This document shows positions 7,717 to 15,642 of a stretch of 34,011 bases of DNA, piece by piece. The first letter of the stretch is position 1, and each line of letters opens with the position of its first letter. The stretch is taken from contig JAFVBZ010000269.1 in NCBI GenBank assembly GCA_017479645.1, positions 1 to 34,011 of the forward strand. The letters are read 5' to 3'. The translations under genes were made by a program, and so were the position numbers. The notes beneath the pieces are model-generated. The model worked only from the letters and a program-made list of their open reading frames with translations. It made no database searches and was not told the origin of the DNA. Origin of the DNA: Ruminiclostridium sp. (GTDB lineage Bacteria; Bacillota; Clostridia; Oscillospirales; Ruminococcaceae).

Positions 7717-9149
7717 TTTCCCTCTCCGCCGTCAAAAATATCCGGATCTGTCCGGGCAAGCTTTCTCCAGCCGGCTCTTGCGAATGTGTCCCGCATCGCC
7801 TTTGCTGAAAAGGGCGACAGCGGCGACATGAACGGCATTCCGTAAGATTCGGCGGAGCAGGCGCTCACGCAGAAAACGAATGCGGTCACCGTCAGTCCGA
7901 ACAGACCGAAAAGCCCTCCCGCGAGTATAAATACGAACCTCATCAGCGAGATCTGGTTGTTAAGATCGGAGACGATATACCCGGAAATGGACGCAATCGC
8001 GATCGTAAGCAGCATCGGTGCGCCCACGAGTCCCGCAGAAACTACGATATCCCCGATCACGATACCGCCGACGATGCTTACCGCGTGCCCGACATTGGAC
8101 GGGAGCCGAAGCCCGGCTTCCCGCATTATCTCATAGAACACATCGAGTATGACGCACTCGGTGAGAACGCTGTATGGGGTGAGGCTTTCGGCGGCGGCAA
8201 GGTTGCGCAGGAGCGAATCAGGGATAAGCTCCGGGTGAAAGTTGGCAAGAGCCGCGTAAAACCCGGGGAGAAGTATGCTCACGAGGAACGCGGTATAGCG
8301 CACAAGCCGTATAAACAGCGCGAACACCGGCTTTTCGACGTAATCGTCGAGCATTATGAAGTTCTCGCTGAAAAGCTTGGGGACGTAAAGTGCGAACGGC
8401 GAGCCGTCGATTATGATGCCTATCCTGCCCTCGTAAAGCTTGGAAACAAACACGTCCGGACGCTCGGTAGCGCCGACTTCGCTGAAAAGCGGGTGCTTGT
8501 CCTCAAGGAACGGCTGCACGAATCCGCTTTCGAGCACAAGTGACAGCGGCATCTTCTCCAGCCGTTCGATCACTTCGTTTTCGAGCTTTCTGTCCGAAAC
8601 GCTGTCCATTCTGCATACGCAGATCTCCGTCCGCGAAGTCTTGCCGACGGTCATCGTCCGGAACACAAGCTCCGGCGATTTCACCCGCCTTCTTACAAGG
8701 CTCATATTGGTATGGAGGGCTTCGACGAAGCCTTCTCTTGCGCCGCGTATGTTTCTGTGATTTTCCGGCTGAGTGACAGAGCGCGTCTCAAAGCCCTGCA
8801 CGCCTATCGCCCAGCCTTTCGCAACCCCGTCTATCAGTATCACGCAGAATCCCGCGGTAACAGCCGCAACTATCTCTTCCGCGCTCTCCACCGGCTTCTC
8901 GTCACAGGCGATAAGAAGCTCTCCGCCGATCATTGCCGCTATCCTGTCCGGGTCATTTACAGACGGGTCAATGCCGGACAGCGGGCGGTAAACGAGGTTT
9001 GCGAGCCGGTTCGTATCGGTCTGCCCGTCGCAGGATATCACGCATACGCCGACTCCCCCCGCTTTCGCGTATTTCATGGTGAGATCGCTGGTGTTCTTCA
9101 TAAGCGCCCGCACGTTCACCGTGTTCTTCTCAAGTTCTCTTTCAAGCAT
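7713..9149 (-). CDS. gerAA: Spore germination receptor subunit, GerAA family
   Basis: 478 residues, the usual length of the GerA/SpoVAF family. The first 260 or so residues form the hydrophilic N-terminal domain, including LVRRRVKSPELV and the YEGRIGIIIDGSPFALYVP segment. The rest holds about five membrane helices, with the conserved TPYSVLTECVILDVFYEIMR and GHAVSIVGGIVIGD regions. It is the first gene of the A-B-C receptor operon. AGAGGAGAACAGG precedes the ATG. I could not find a convincing sigma-G-type promoter upstream; a family A repeat occupies that position. Intact length of all three genes suggests a working receptor and therefore a spore-forming host. Confidence 0.94.
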   Translation of the reverse strand: MLERELEKNTVNVRALMKNTSDLTMKYAKAGGVGVCVISCDGQTDTNRLANLVYRPLSGIDPSVNDPDRIAAMIGGELLIACDEKPVESAEEIVAAVTAGFCVILIDGVAKGWAIGVQGFETRSVTQPENHRNIRGAREGFVEALHTNMSLVRRRVKSPELVFRTMTVGKTSRTEICVCRMDSVSDRKLENEVIERLEKMPLSLVLESGFVQPFLEDKHPLFSEVGATERPDVFVSKLYEGRIGIIIDGSPFALYVPKLFSENFIMLDDYVEKPVFALFIRLVRYTAFLVSILLPGFYAALANFHPELIPDSLLRNLAAAESLTPYSVLTECVILDVFYEIMREAGLRLPSNVGHAVSIVGGIVIGDIVVSAGLVGAPMLLTIAIASISGYIVSDLNNQISLMRFVFILAGGLFGLFGLTVTAFVFCVSACSAESYGMPFMSPLSPFSAKAMRDTFARAGWRKLARTDPDIFDGGEGK

Positions 9150-9165
9150 CCTGTTCTCCTCTCAT

Positions 9166-9236
9166 CTGCGCTCGCGCGGCGGGGGACGCCCCGCGGCGAA
9201 ATGACCGTAACACGGAAATTTGTAAGTCGCTTCACA
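9166..9236 (+). repeat. Family A palindromic repeat, copy A3
   Basis: GCGC-type and CGGGGGACGCCCCG palindromes are followed by the core ATGACCGTAACACGGAA (9201-9217), then six variable bases and AAGTCGCTTCACA. It lies between the divergent gerAA and DUF421 genes and abuts the gerAA ribosome binding site. The rest of the 185-bp gap is AT-rich with no promoter I could defend. Confidence 0.75.
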
Positions 9237-9334
9237 GAACTATGCCGGCTTCAAATTTCCTTACCGCTGTATTTTGTGAAATAATGAATAAAATATTACA
9301 AAAAAGCGGAAAATAAAAGTGAGGTGAAGGGAAT

Positions 9335-9985
9335 ATGCTGATAATAATGATAAGGACTGTGATACTCTACACGGTGATAATCGCGGCGATAAGGCTCATG
9401 GGGAAAAAACAGCTCGGTGAGCTTCAGCCCAGCGAGCTTGTTACAACTATACTTATATCGAATATCGCTACGCTTTCGATAGAGGATCCCACCATACCCA
9501 TGCTGATAGGTATTGTTCCGGTGCTTATGATCGTGTGCATAGATGTACTGATGTCGGTGCTGATGCTCAAAAGTCCGAAGTTCCGCCGCGCTGTCACCGG
9601 CTCCCCGAAAATAATAATCTCCGAGGGCGTTATCGACAGGAAAGAGCTTGAAAAGCTGCGCTACACAATAGACGATGTGCTGGAGGCGATGCGCGGCGAG
9701 AGCATTTTCGACATTTCCGAGGTGCGCTGCGCTATCGTCGAGACTACCGGCAAGATCAACTTCTTCAAAAAGACGGACGGGAACACCGATCCGCCCTGCG
9801 TCGTGGTAAAGGACGGCATAACCGAGCCGGACGGAATGGAAGCCTGCGGGCTGGACGAGAAGCGGCTGAAAGAACTGCTCACAAGCCACGGCACGGAAAA
9901 GGACAGTGTATTTCTGATGACCCTCGGAAGAGACGGGAAATGCACTGTGATACGGCGTGAAACGGGGAAGGGGGAGAAAGCTTGA
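9335..9985 (+). CDS. DUF421 (YetF-type) membrane protein
   Basis: 216 residues. Two or three N-terminal membrane helices (about 1-75) are followed by a cytoplasmic alpha/beta domain. The signature RLMGKKQLGELQPSELVTT is characteristic of the DUF421/YetF family, which is widespread in Firmicutes. Some Bacillus members are expressed in sporulation, but the biochemical role is not settled. GAGGTGAAGGG precedes the ATG. It overlaps the next gene, a DUF4363-type protein, by 4 bp, and that pair is a recurrent arrangement in Clostridia. Confidence 0.88.
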   Translation: MLIIMIRTVILYTVIIAAIRLMGKKQLGELQPSELVTTILISNIATLSIEDPTIPMLIGIVPVLMIVCIDVLMSVLMLKSPKFRRAVTGSPKIIISEGVIDRKELEKLRYTIDDVLEAMRGESIFDISEVRCAIVETTGKINFFKKTDGNTDPPCVVVKDGITEPDGMEACGLDEKRLKELLTSHGTEKDSVFLMTLGRDGKCTVIRRETGKGEKA

Positions 9986-10359
9986 AGCGTCTGGTGATAT
10001 GCGGGCTGCTGATCGCGGCGATGATAACCGGCGGCATTCTCGTCTCGGCATATACCGAGAGCGTAACGGCACGGACTTCGGAAAAGCTTGTCCGGCTGAA
10101 CGGAATGACCGGAACTGCGGACAAGGCGGAGCTTGTCGCGGAAGCCGAAGCCGTCTCTGCGGAATGGGAAACATTCTGCGCAAACAACATCTTCCTAACG
10201 AACAACGAATGTGCCTTTGAGATATCCGAGTCCCTTGTCCATATAATCGCGGAACTGCGCACCGGCGACGACGATATCACGGAAGAATGCGAGGAAACGG
10301 TGATGCTGCTCGACATTTACGAAAAGAGCCGGGAACTGTCGCTCGCCAATATATTCTGA
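9982..10359 (+). CDS. DUF4363-type membrane-anchored protein
   Basis: 125 residues with an N-terminal membrane anchor or uncleaved signal (about 1-25) and a helical extracytoplasmic remainder. The pattern WETFCANNIFLTNNECAFEISESL fits the DUF4363 family, whose genes typically follow DUF421 genes. The start is a TTG whose last two bases are shared with the DUF421 stop codon (TTGA), and GGGGGAG lies just upstream. Function unknown; the coupling suggests that it works with the DUF421 protein. Only 24 bp separate its stop from the converging TIGR04086-type gene. Confidence 0.75.
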   Translation: MKRLVICGLLIAAMITGGILVSAYTESVTARTSEKLVRLNGMTGTADKAELVAEAEAVSAEWETFCANNIFLTNNECAFEISESLVHIIAELRTGDDDITEECEETVMLLDIYEKSRELSLANIF

Positions 10360-10383
10360 ACAGCGTGAAATCTGCCGAAATTC

Positions 10384-10773
10384 TTAACGGACCCTGTTTA
10401 CTGCATAGACCGAGCCGGCGCATGAAGCAACCGCCGCAGTGATCAGCCGGGCAGCCGCGGAAGAGCCGGTAAAGTTCCCGGAAAGCGCCGAAACGAGAAG
10501 CGCGGCAGAGGAGATGATCGCGGCGCATATCAGCCCGGCACGAAGCCCCTTGCGCCGCTTTATCGCGCCGCATACATACCCTGCGCATACACAGCCCGCC
10601 GCAAGGGATATCAGAGACATTGCTCCTGCCGTCTCCGGCGGCAGGGAAAGAACATACATGACCCCGGAAAAAAGCGCAAGAAACGCTCCCGAGACCAATA
10701 TTCCGCACACCGCCGCAAATAAATACGCGCCGGTCCTTTTTATTGCATCATTCAACTGTCTGTTAGCGGACAA
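10384..10773 (-). CDS. Small four-helix membrane protein, TIGR04086 type
   Basis: About 129 residues with four hydrophobic segments, matching in size and spacing the TIGR04086 family of Firmicutes membrane proteins of unknown function. The helices start near AYLFAAVCGILVSGAFLAL, MSLISLAAGCVCAGYVCGA, AGLICAAIISSAALLV and AARLITAAVASCAGSVYAV. KRRKGLRAG forms the positive loop between helices two and three. The TTG at 10773 is chosen because GGGGTGA lies just before it; an upstream TTG at 10791 has no ribosome binding site. It stands alone between converging and diverging neighbours. Confidence 0.7.
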   Translation of the reverse strand: MSANRQLNDAIKRTGAYLFAAVCGILVSGAFLALFSGVMYVLSLPPETAGAMSLISLAAGCVCAGYVCGAIKRRKGLRAGLICAAIISSAALLVSALSGNFTGSSAAARLITAAVASCAGSVYAVNRVR

Positions 10774-10802
10774 AGCTATCACCCCATACAATATATGTAC
10801 GG

Positions 10803-10835
10803 TTTGGCAGAGATATGTACTATATATCTGTCAAA
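10803..10835. promoter_or_regulatory. Imperfect palindrome in the divergent promoter region
   Basis: TTTGGCAGAGATAT (10803-10816) is nearly the reverse complement of ATATATCTGTCAAA (10822-10835), with a 5-base centre. It lies between the divergent TIGR04086-type and AI-2E family genes and could be a regulator-binding site or an RNA hairpin. No partner regulator is visible. Confidence 0.35.
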
Positions 10836-10882
10836 ATACTGTTTTTTATTGTAATTTTACAAGTATTTTATATGCACAATGC

Positions 10883-10911
10883 TTGACAATTCGTTATATA
10901 GGTTGTATAAT
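10883..10911 (+). promoter_or_regulatory. Consensus promoter of the AI-2E family transporter operon
   Basis: TTGACA (10883-10888), 17-bp spacer, TATAAT (10906-10911): a perfect sigma-A promoter. The predicted RNA begins near 10918, leaving a leader of about 72 bases in which ATAGGCA (10922-10928) can pair with TGCCTAT (10966-10972) around an inner CCGC/GCGG hairpin. Confidence 0.88.
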
Positions 10912-10989
10912 ACTATTATGTATAGGCAGTTCCGCAAAAAGGCGGCTGACGCTTTTCTGCACCTTTGCCTATGACTTTCGGAGGAATAT

Positions 10990-12414
10990 ATGAAATTCTA
11001 TAAATGGAACAAGCACTATCTCGGCTGGGGCATCACCGCTTTTATAGTGATAATCGCTTCGATGCTCGTGCTGATGACGCTTGTAAATATAGAAAATATC
11101 GCGAACGGTCTGGGAAAGTTCGCTGCCGTTATCAGTCCGATAATTTACGGTTTCGTTATTGCTTACCTGCTCGCTCCGATCGTAGAAACATTCGAGAAAC
11201 GTGTCTTCGGGAAAATGTTCCACAAGTACGGCGCGCATTACGAAGAAGCCCATTCGGACAACGAGGGAAAATACGCACACCTTAAAGTCTATGTCAAGAA
11301 CAAGCCCGCAAGAATATGCAGCATACTCCTCACATTCGTTCTTATAGTCGGCATACTCGTGGGCATCGGCGTTGCGATCGTACCTCAGCTGACAAATACG
11401 ATATCAATGCTGGTCGATAATATCCCGGCTTACCTCAAGAACCTGAACAGCTGGATAGCGGACGCATTCACCAACTATCCGGATATCAAGGACGAACTCA
11501 CCGACGTCATCAACAATGCCGGAACAACGCTCCGCAACTTCCTCACAACACAGATACTCCCGCAGATGGGCGACTACCTGAGCTTTGTGACAAACAGCAT
11601 TGCCGGTATCGTCGGGCTCATAATGAACATAATCTTCGGAATGGTAGTTGCTATCTACTGCCTTTACAGCAAGGAGCTCTTCGCCGCCCAGGCAAAAAAA
11701 GTCATCTACGCCACCACAGACATCGGCAGAGCGAACAAGTTAATCTCATCTGTCCGCAAGATCCACAAGTCTTTCGGAAACTTCATTACGGGTACCATTA
11801 TAGATTCCTTCGTAGTCGGCTGCTTTACATTCATAGTAACCACTCTTGCCGGCGTGCCGTTCTCCCTGCTGGTATCGGTAATAATGGGTATCACAAACAT
11901 AATCCCCTATTTCGGTCCGTTTATCGGTATCGTTCCGTGTCTTTTCCTCATATTTATGGAAGACCCGGTAATGTGCATTGTCTTCACGATCATCGTGCTT
12001 ATAATACAGAACCTCAACGGTAATGTCATAAGCCCGCGCATACTCGGAGAAAGCACCGGTCTTACAAGCTTCTGGGTAATCTTTGCGATCCTTGTGGGTC
12101 AGGGCATCTTCGGATTCTGGGGACTTATAATCGGTATTCCGCTGTTTGCGGTAATTTACAGCGCGGTGCGCACGTTTATAAGCGAAAAACTGGAGAAGAA
12201 GGGGCTTCCTGCCGGATCGGACGAATATACCGATATCGAATCCTTCTCCGGAGAAGATGCCCAGCCCGTATCGCTCTTTGAGACGAATGAGGCGGAGCGC
12301 AAGCTGAAGGCAGAGAAGGAAGCTGCCGCGAAAGCCCGGAAAAAGAAAGAACTCGAAGAAAAGAAAGAAAAGCTCAAAAACAGCATAGATAAAATCAAAA
12401 ACAACGGAAAATAA
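10990..12414 (+). CDS. AI-2E family transporter (TqsA/YdbI-like permease)
   Basis: 474 residues with about eight membrane helices. The family includes quorum-signal exporters and proteins linked to sodium or lithium efflux, so the substrate is open. Family features are the long amphipathic stretch after the third helix (IVPQLTNTISMLVDNIPAYL), the GTIIDSFVVGCFTFIV segment and the C-terminal signature ITNIIPYFGPFIGIVP and NVISPRILGESTGL. It exceeds the usual 350-400 residues because of a hydrophilic insert near residues 65-100 and a charged tail from about 400 with a Lys/Glu-rich predicted coiled coil. GGAGG precedes the ATG. The PH-domain gene follows after 34 bp. Confidence 0.92.
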   Translation: MKFYKWNKHYLGWGITAFIVIIASMLVLMTLVNIENIANGLGKFAAVISPIIYGFVIAYLLAPIVETFEKRVFGKMFHKYGAHYEEAHSDNEGKYAHLKVYVKNKPARICSILLTFVLIVGILVGIGVAIVPQLTNTISMLVDNIPAYLKNLNSWIADAFTNYPDIKDELTDVINNAGTTLRNFLTTQILPQMGDYLSFVTNSIAGIVGLIMNIIFGMVVAIYCLYSKELFAAQAKKVIYATTDIGRANKLISSVRKIHKSFGNFITGTIIDSFVVGCFTFIVTTLAGVPFSLLVSVIMGITNIIPYFGPFIGIVPCLFLIFMEDPVMCIVFTIIVLIIQNLNGNVISPRILGESTGLTSFWVIFAILVGQGIFGFWGLIIGIPLFAVIYSAVRTFISEKLEKKGLPAGSDEYTDIESFSGEDAQPVSLFETNEAERKLKAEKEAAAKARKKKELEEKKEKLKNSIDKIKNNGK

Positions 12415-12448
12415 GCCGGCGAACGGCTGTCCGAAGGAGGCTGAGCCA

Positions 12449-12871
12449 ATGAATATGGAAAAACTGAAAGCAGACTACGGCAATGTGCTGTGGTCGGGTA
12501 AAAAGTGCATTCTCGGAATGCCCATATCCTTCACAAGATATGTGCTTACCGACACTACGCTCTATACCCGCATCGGTCTGCTCAACATAAAGGAAGACGA
12601 GATAGAGCTTTACAGGATCTTCGACAAGAAGATATCTTTCACTCTCGGACAGCGTATTTTCGGCTGCGGTACGATAGATATCGCATCGAAGGATATCGAC
12701 ACCCCGGAGAAGAAGCTGATCTCGATAAAGAAGCCGAGAGACGTCAAGAGACTGCTTGATGCCGCCGTTAAGGAGCAGCGCGACAAGTACTATGTCCGCG
12801 GCAGAGATATGATAGGCGGTCATGTCGATTCGGGCAATGATATCATGCAGGACGATTTTACCGAAATATAA
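12449..12871 (+). CDS. Small protein with a bacterial PH-like domain
   Basis: 140 residues, soluble. Residues about 25-110 resemble the bacterial PH fold (YdbS/bPH2 type): YVLTDTTLYTRIGLLNIKED, then IELYRIFDKKISFTLGQRIF, a GCGTIDIAS strand and a closing helix KRLLDAAVKEQRDKYYV. There is no membrane segment, unlike typical YdbS proteins. AAGGAGG lies 8 bases before the ATG. It is close behind the AI-2E family gene and very likely in the same operon, suggesting a membrane-associated partner role. I do not see a terminator after it; the 175-bp gap before the dockerin gene holds only AT-rich DNA and a weak -10-like TATATA near 12974. Confidence 0.65.
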   Translation: MNMEKLKADYGNVLWSGKKCILGMPISFTRYVLTDTTLYTRIGLLNIKEDEIELYRIFDKKISFTLGQRIFGCGTIDIASKDIDTPEKKLISIKKPRDVKRLLDAAVKEQRDKYYVRGRDMIGGHVDSGNDIMQDDFTEI

Positions 12872-13046
12872 TGGGGCGCAGCTCCGGGGATTGTACATAT
12901 TTCACAAATTTTCAAGAAATCCGAAAAAAGTTAAAAAAAGTATGTCACCTTTTGGGGCTGAAAAGCGTTTTATTATATAGAGCGGACAACTCCGCACAAG
13001 AGATATTTTGGACCTTATGGATCCGGAAAAGAAAGGAAATGAAAAC

Positions 13047-15431
13047 ATGAACAAGCTTCTGAGAAACGCAGCAGCATTCATGACCGCGGGACTTATGGCG
13101 ACCGCAAGCTTCGGCGTTGAGTCTTATGCTGAGAGCGCAAAGCTGTACAGTTCTACCGCTGAGCTGAATTACGCTGCGACCGTGGCAAAGCCGACTTACA
13201 CCGTAAAGGGTACTGCTGGAGTCAGAAAGATCAGACTCTCGACCACCACGTCGGGCGCTACGATCTACTACACAACAAACGGTGCAACACCGACCACAAG
13301 CAGCAAGAAATACACCGGAGGTCTTCTCCAGATCACAAAGAATACCAAGATAAGAGCTATCGCCGTAAAAGGCTCCTCAAAGAGCTCCGTAATGACAAAG
13401 ACATTCCGGGTAGCAACAAAATACGGAGATGTCACCGGCGACGGTACTATCAACAGCAACGACTATACAAGACTCAAGAACTTCCTTGCCGGCAAGACTA
13501 CATATATCTGCAAGGATAATGCTGACTGCGACGGAAGCGGCGGGCTCTCGTCCAAGGATCTCACTGTTCTGAACCAGTACCTCAACGGAAAGATATCGAG
13601 ACTCCCGAGTTCCGCTGTTGCAACGGTGGCAAAGCCTACAGCTACCAAGGCAAAGGTTTACGGCGGTATGAGGATCACGCTCAAGACCACAGTAAGCGGC
13701 GCTACCATCTACTACACAACAAACGGCGCTACTCCCACCACAAGCAGCACAAGATATTCTTCCCCCTTCACCCTTACGTCTTCCAAGACTATCAAGGCAA
13801 TAGTTTATAAGAACGGCGATACAAGCAATCCGCTCACATTCACCGCCGACGTGGGAACAACAGCTTCCGTTCAGTCGGACAAGAATACTTCTACAAACTA
13901 CAATGAAGCTATAGATGTAAAACTTTCCAGCTCGACTTCCGGTTCCCTTATATACTACACACTTGACGGCTCTGACCCGAGAACAAGCTCAACTGTAAAG
14001 AGCTACAGCGGCGCTATCAAACTTACCGAAGATACGACTATCAGAGCTTATGCAAGAAGCAAAGGCAATGTTGACAGCGATGTAACCACCTTCAACTACA
14101 AGGTAAAGGGCGGCACTACAATAAGCGGCGTTGTATGGGACGATACATACACCACATCTTACAGCTCCGGCTACGGATACAGTTCCACCTCTTCGAGCGC
14201 GATCACCGCTAACGGCATCAAGGCTTCCAACGAGCCCGGAATAAGCGGAATACCGGTTTATATCATAAACTCTTCCACAAATGTTCAGGACGCTCCCACA
14301 CGCTATATCCAGAGAATAACCACCGACAGCAACGGTGCTTACTCGTTCACAGGTCTTGATTCGAGCGTAAACTACAGAGTTGTATTCGAGTACAACTATC
14401 AGAAATACCGCGCTTACGGAAATGTGGTATCCGGCGGAAACCAGGCTACGGTTTACACAAGCCTTCCGAACCTGCGCATAGAGAACAACGGAGCATACTC
14501 CGTGACCGGATATAACAGTTCTTCTTACTACAGCAGCGTCAACTCCTACAGCTCCGCTGTCAACAACAGTGCTTTCGTCACCTACGCGGCTACAGGAACA
14601 TACAGAGGTACCGTTAACAACGCCGATCTCGCGCTTATCACAAAGAACTACGGAAACCTTGACCTCAAGATGAGTGTTTCCGGCGCAACAAACAACAAGA
14701 TAGCGGCAGGCAAGACTCTCCAGTACTCACTTACCCTCACAAACAACTCTCCCGTTACTTCCACCATTCTTTCCGATGCTTCTATCGGCGTTTACCTCAC
14801 AAACGTATTCCCGGATATCAACCTTTACCAGAAGACCACAACCCTTAATACAAACAGCACATACGTCAACGGCGGCTACCGTTACCTCACATTCACCAAC
14901 TTTGTTGACACCAACGGTCTTGCTCCCGGAAGATCGATCAATATCGTATTCGACGCTACTGTCGATGCAAATACCGCGGCAAATACAAAGATCGAGGCTT
15001 ATGCGGAAGTAACTTCCTACCGCTTCGCAACATCGTGCTACGATTATTACTCCGCACCCGGCAACTTAACTGTAGGAAGGGTTTCGCAGAACGATGAGGC
15101 ATCGGCTACAGCGATAACTGTTACAGGCTCCGACGAAGTTGACAAGTCCATGGACATTATAAAGAATAATGCCTATGTAATGGTCGGCGACATCAATACA
15201 CAGTGCCTCCTCGTTGTTGCAAAGAACTGCAGCTCGCTGAACGAGGTAAGCTTCCTTGAAATGACAAATCAGGGCATCGTAACCTACGCTACTGATCCTC
15301 AGAAGATCGGAGACGATCTGTACATCTGGTTCAATGTAGTAGGTGTCAACTCGGGAACAACAAAGATCCCGATAATCTACAACGACAAAACCGTTTACCT
15401 CACAGTAACGGCAGTTGAAAACCAAACGTAA
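13047..15431 (+). CDS. Secreted dockerin-containing multidomain protein
   Basis: 794 residues. Signal peptide about 1-28. Three chitobiase C-terminal-type (CHB_HEX_C) modules at about 45-115, 195-260 and 275-350 share ATIYYTTNGATPTTSS or a variant of it. A type I dockerin lies at about 126-185, between the first and second modules; its two calcium loops are GDVTGDGTINSNDY and NADCDGSGGLSSKD. Then follow an SdrD B-like or carboxypeptidase-regulatory-like domain (about 353-470), a DUF11-like beta domain (about 530-690) and a C-terminal beta domain. Dockerins attach proteins to cellulosomal scaffoldins. No glycosidase domain is present, so a structural or binding role is likely. Start chosen by GAAAGGAAA before the ATG at 13047. 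Confidence 0.87.
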   Translation: MNKLLRNAAAFMTAGLMATASFGVESYAESAKLYSSTAELNYAATVAKPTYTVKGTAGVRKIRLSTTTSGATIYYTTNGATPTTSSKKYTGGLLQITKNTKIRAIAVKGSSKSSVMTKTFRVATKYGDVTGDGTINSNDYTRLKNFLAGKTTYICKDNADCDGSGGLSSKDLTVLNQYLNGKISRLPSSAVATVAKPTATKAKVYGGMRITLKTTVSGATIYYTTNGATPTTSSTRYSSPFTLTSSKTIKAIVYKNGDTSNPLTFTADVGTTASVQSDKNTSTNYNEAIDVKLSSSTSGSLIYYTLDGSDPRTSSTVKSYSGAIKLTEDTTIRAYARSKGNVDSDVTTFNYKVKGGTTISGVVWDDTYTTSYSSGYGYSSTSSSAITANGIKASNEPGISGIPVYIINSSTNVQDAPTRYIQRITTDSNGAYSFTGLDSSVNYRVVFEYNYQKYRAYGNVVSGGNQATVYTSLPNLRIENNGAYSVTGYNSSSYYSSVNSYSSAVNNSAFVTYAATGTYRGTVNNADLALITKNYGNLDLKMSVSGATNNKIAAGKTLQYSLTLTNNSPVTSTILSDASIGVYLTNVFPDINLYQKTTTLNTNSTYVNGGYRYLTFTNFVDTNGLAPGRSINIVFDATVDANTAANTKIEAYAEVTSYRFATSCYDYYSAPGNLTVGRVSQNDEASATAITVTGSDEVDKSMDIIKNNAYVMVGDINTQCLLVVAKNCSSLNEVSFLEMTNQGIVTYATDPQKIGDDLYIWFNVVGVNSGTTKIPIIYNDKTVYLTVTAVENQT

Positions 15432-15440
15432 ACAGCATCG

Positions 15441-15472
15441 CTCCCGCAGGACAGATCCTGCGGGAGTTTTTT
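15441..15472 (+). terminator. Intrinsic terminator of the dockerin gene
   Basis: CTCCCGCAGGA (15441-15451) and TCCTGCGGGAG (15456-15466) form a perfect 11-bp stem with a 4-base loop, followed by six T. It starts 9 bases after the stop codon and separates this gene from the cellobiose phosphorylase gene. Confidence 0.95.
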
Positions 15473-15473
15473 G

Positions 15474-15533
15474 TTTGCACTATGCACAAAAACATTGCAA
15501 AAAATTTGTGCAAATTACCGCCCTTGTGCAAAG
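15474..15533. promoter_or_regulatory. Cluster of TTTGTGCAAA-like operator sites
   Basis: Three related sites precede the cellobiose phosphorylase gene: TTTGCAC-TA-TGCACAAA (15474-15490), AATTTG-TG-CAAATT (15503-15516, perfect arms) and CTTG-TG-CAAAG (15523-15533). The last overlaps the -35 box. This looks like a cooperative binding region for a sugar-responsive repressor, perhaps LacI- or GntR-like. No regulator gene is adjacent. Confidence 0.55.
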
Positions 15534-15552
15534 ATAGTTTTGCTGATATAAT
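15524..15552 (+). promoter_or_regulatory. Promoter of the cellobiose phosphorylase gene
   Basis: TTGTGC (15524-15529), 17-bp spacer, TATAAT (15547-15552). The -10 box is perfect and the -35 box is weak and embedded in an operator-like repeat, as expected for a regulated promoter. The leader is about 85 bases and ends in AAGGAGG. Confidence 0.75.
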
Positions 15553-15642
15553 GTTATTATACGGTGACCGGAATATATGTGACATCTGCCCGGAAAACGT
15601 TTACGGGACACCGCCTACACTTCATAAGGAGGATAAAAGCTA

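Noticed and set aside
9237-9334. Sigma-G or sigma-F promoter for the ger operon or DUF421
   Set aside because: CATAGTT and GGTAAGGAAA resemble -10 elements but have no matching -35 box at the right distance.
9296-10183. 295-codon open frame on the minus strand
   Set aside because: It lies antisense to the well-supported DUF421 and DUF4363 genes, with no binding site or recognisable domain.
12941-12979. Promoter for the dockerin gene
   Set aside because: TATATA at 12974 lacks a credible -35 box; TTGGGG matches poorly, so it is not listed as a feature.
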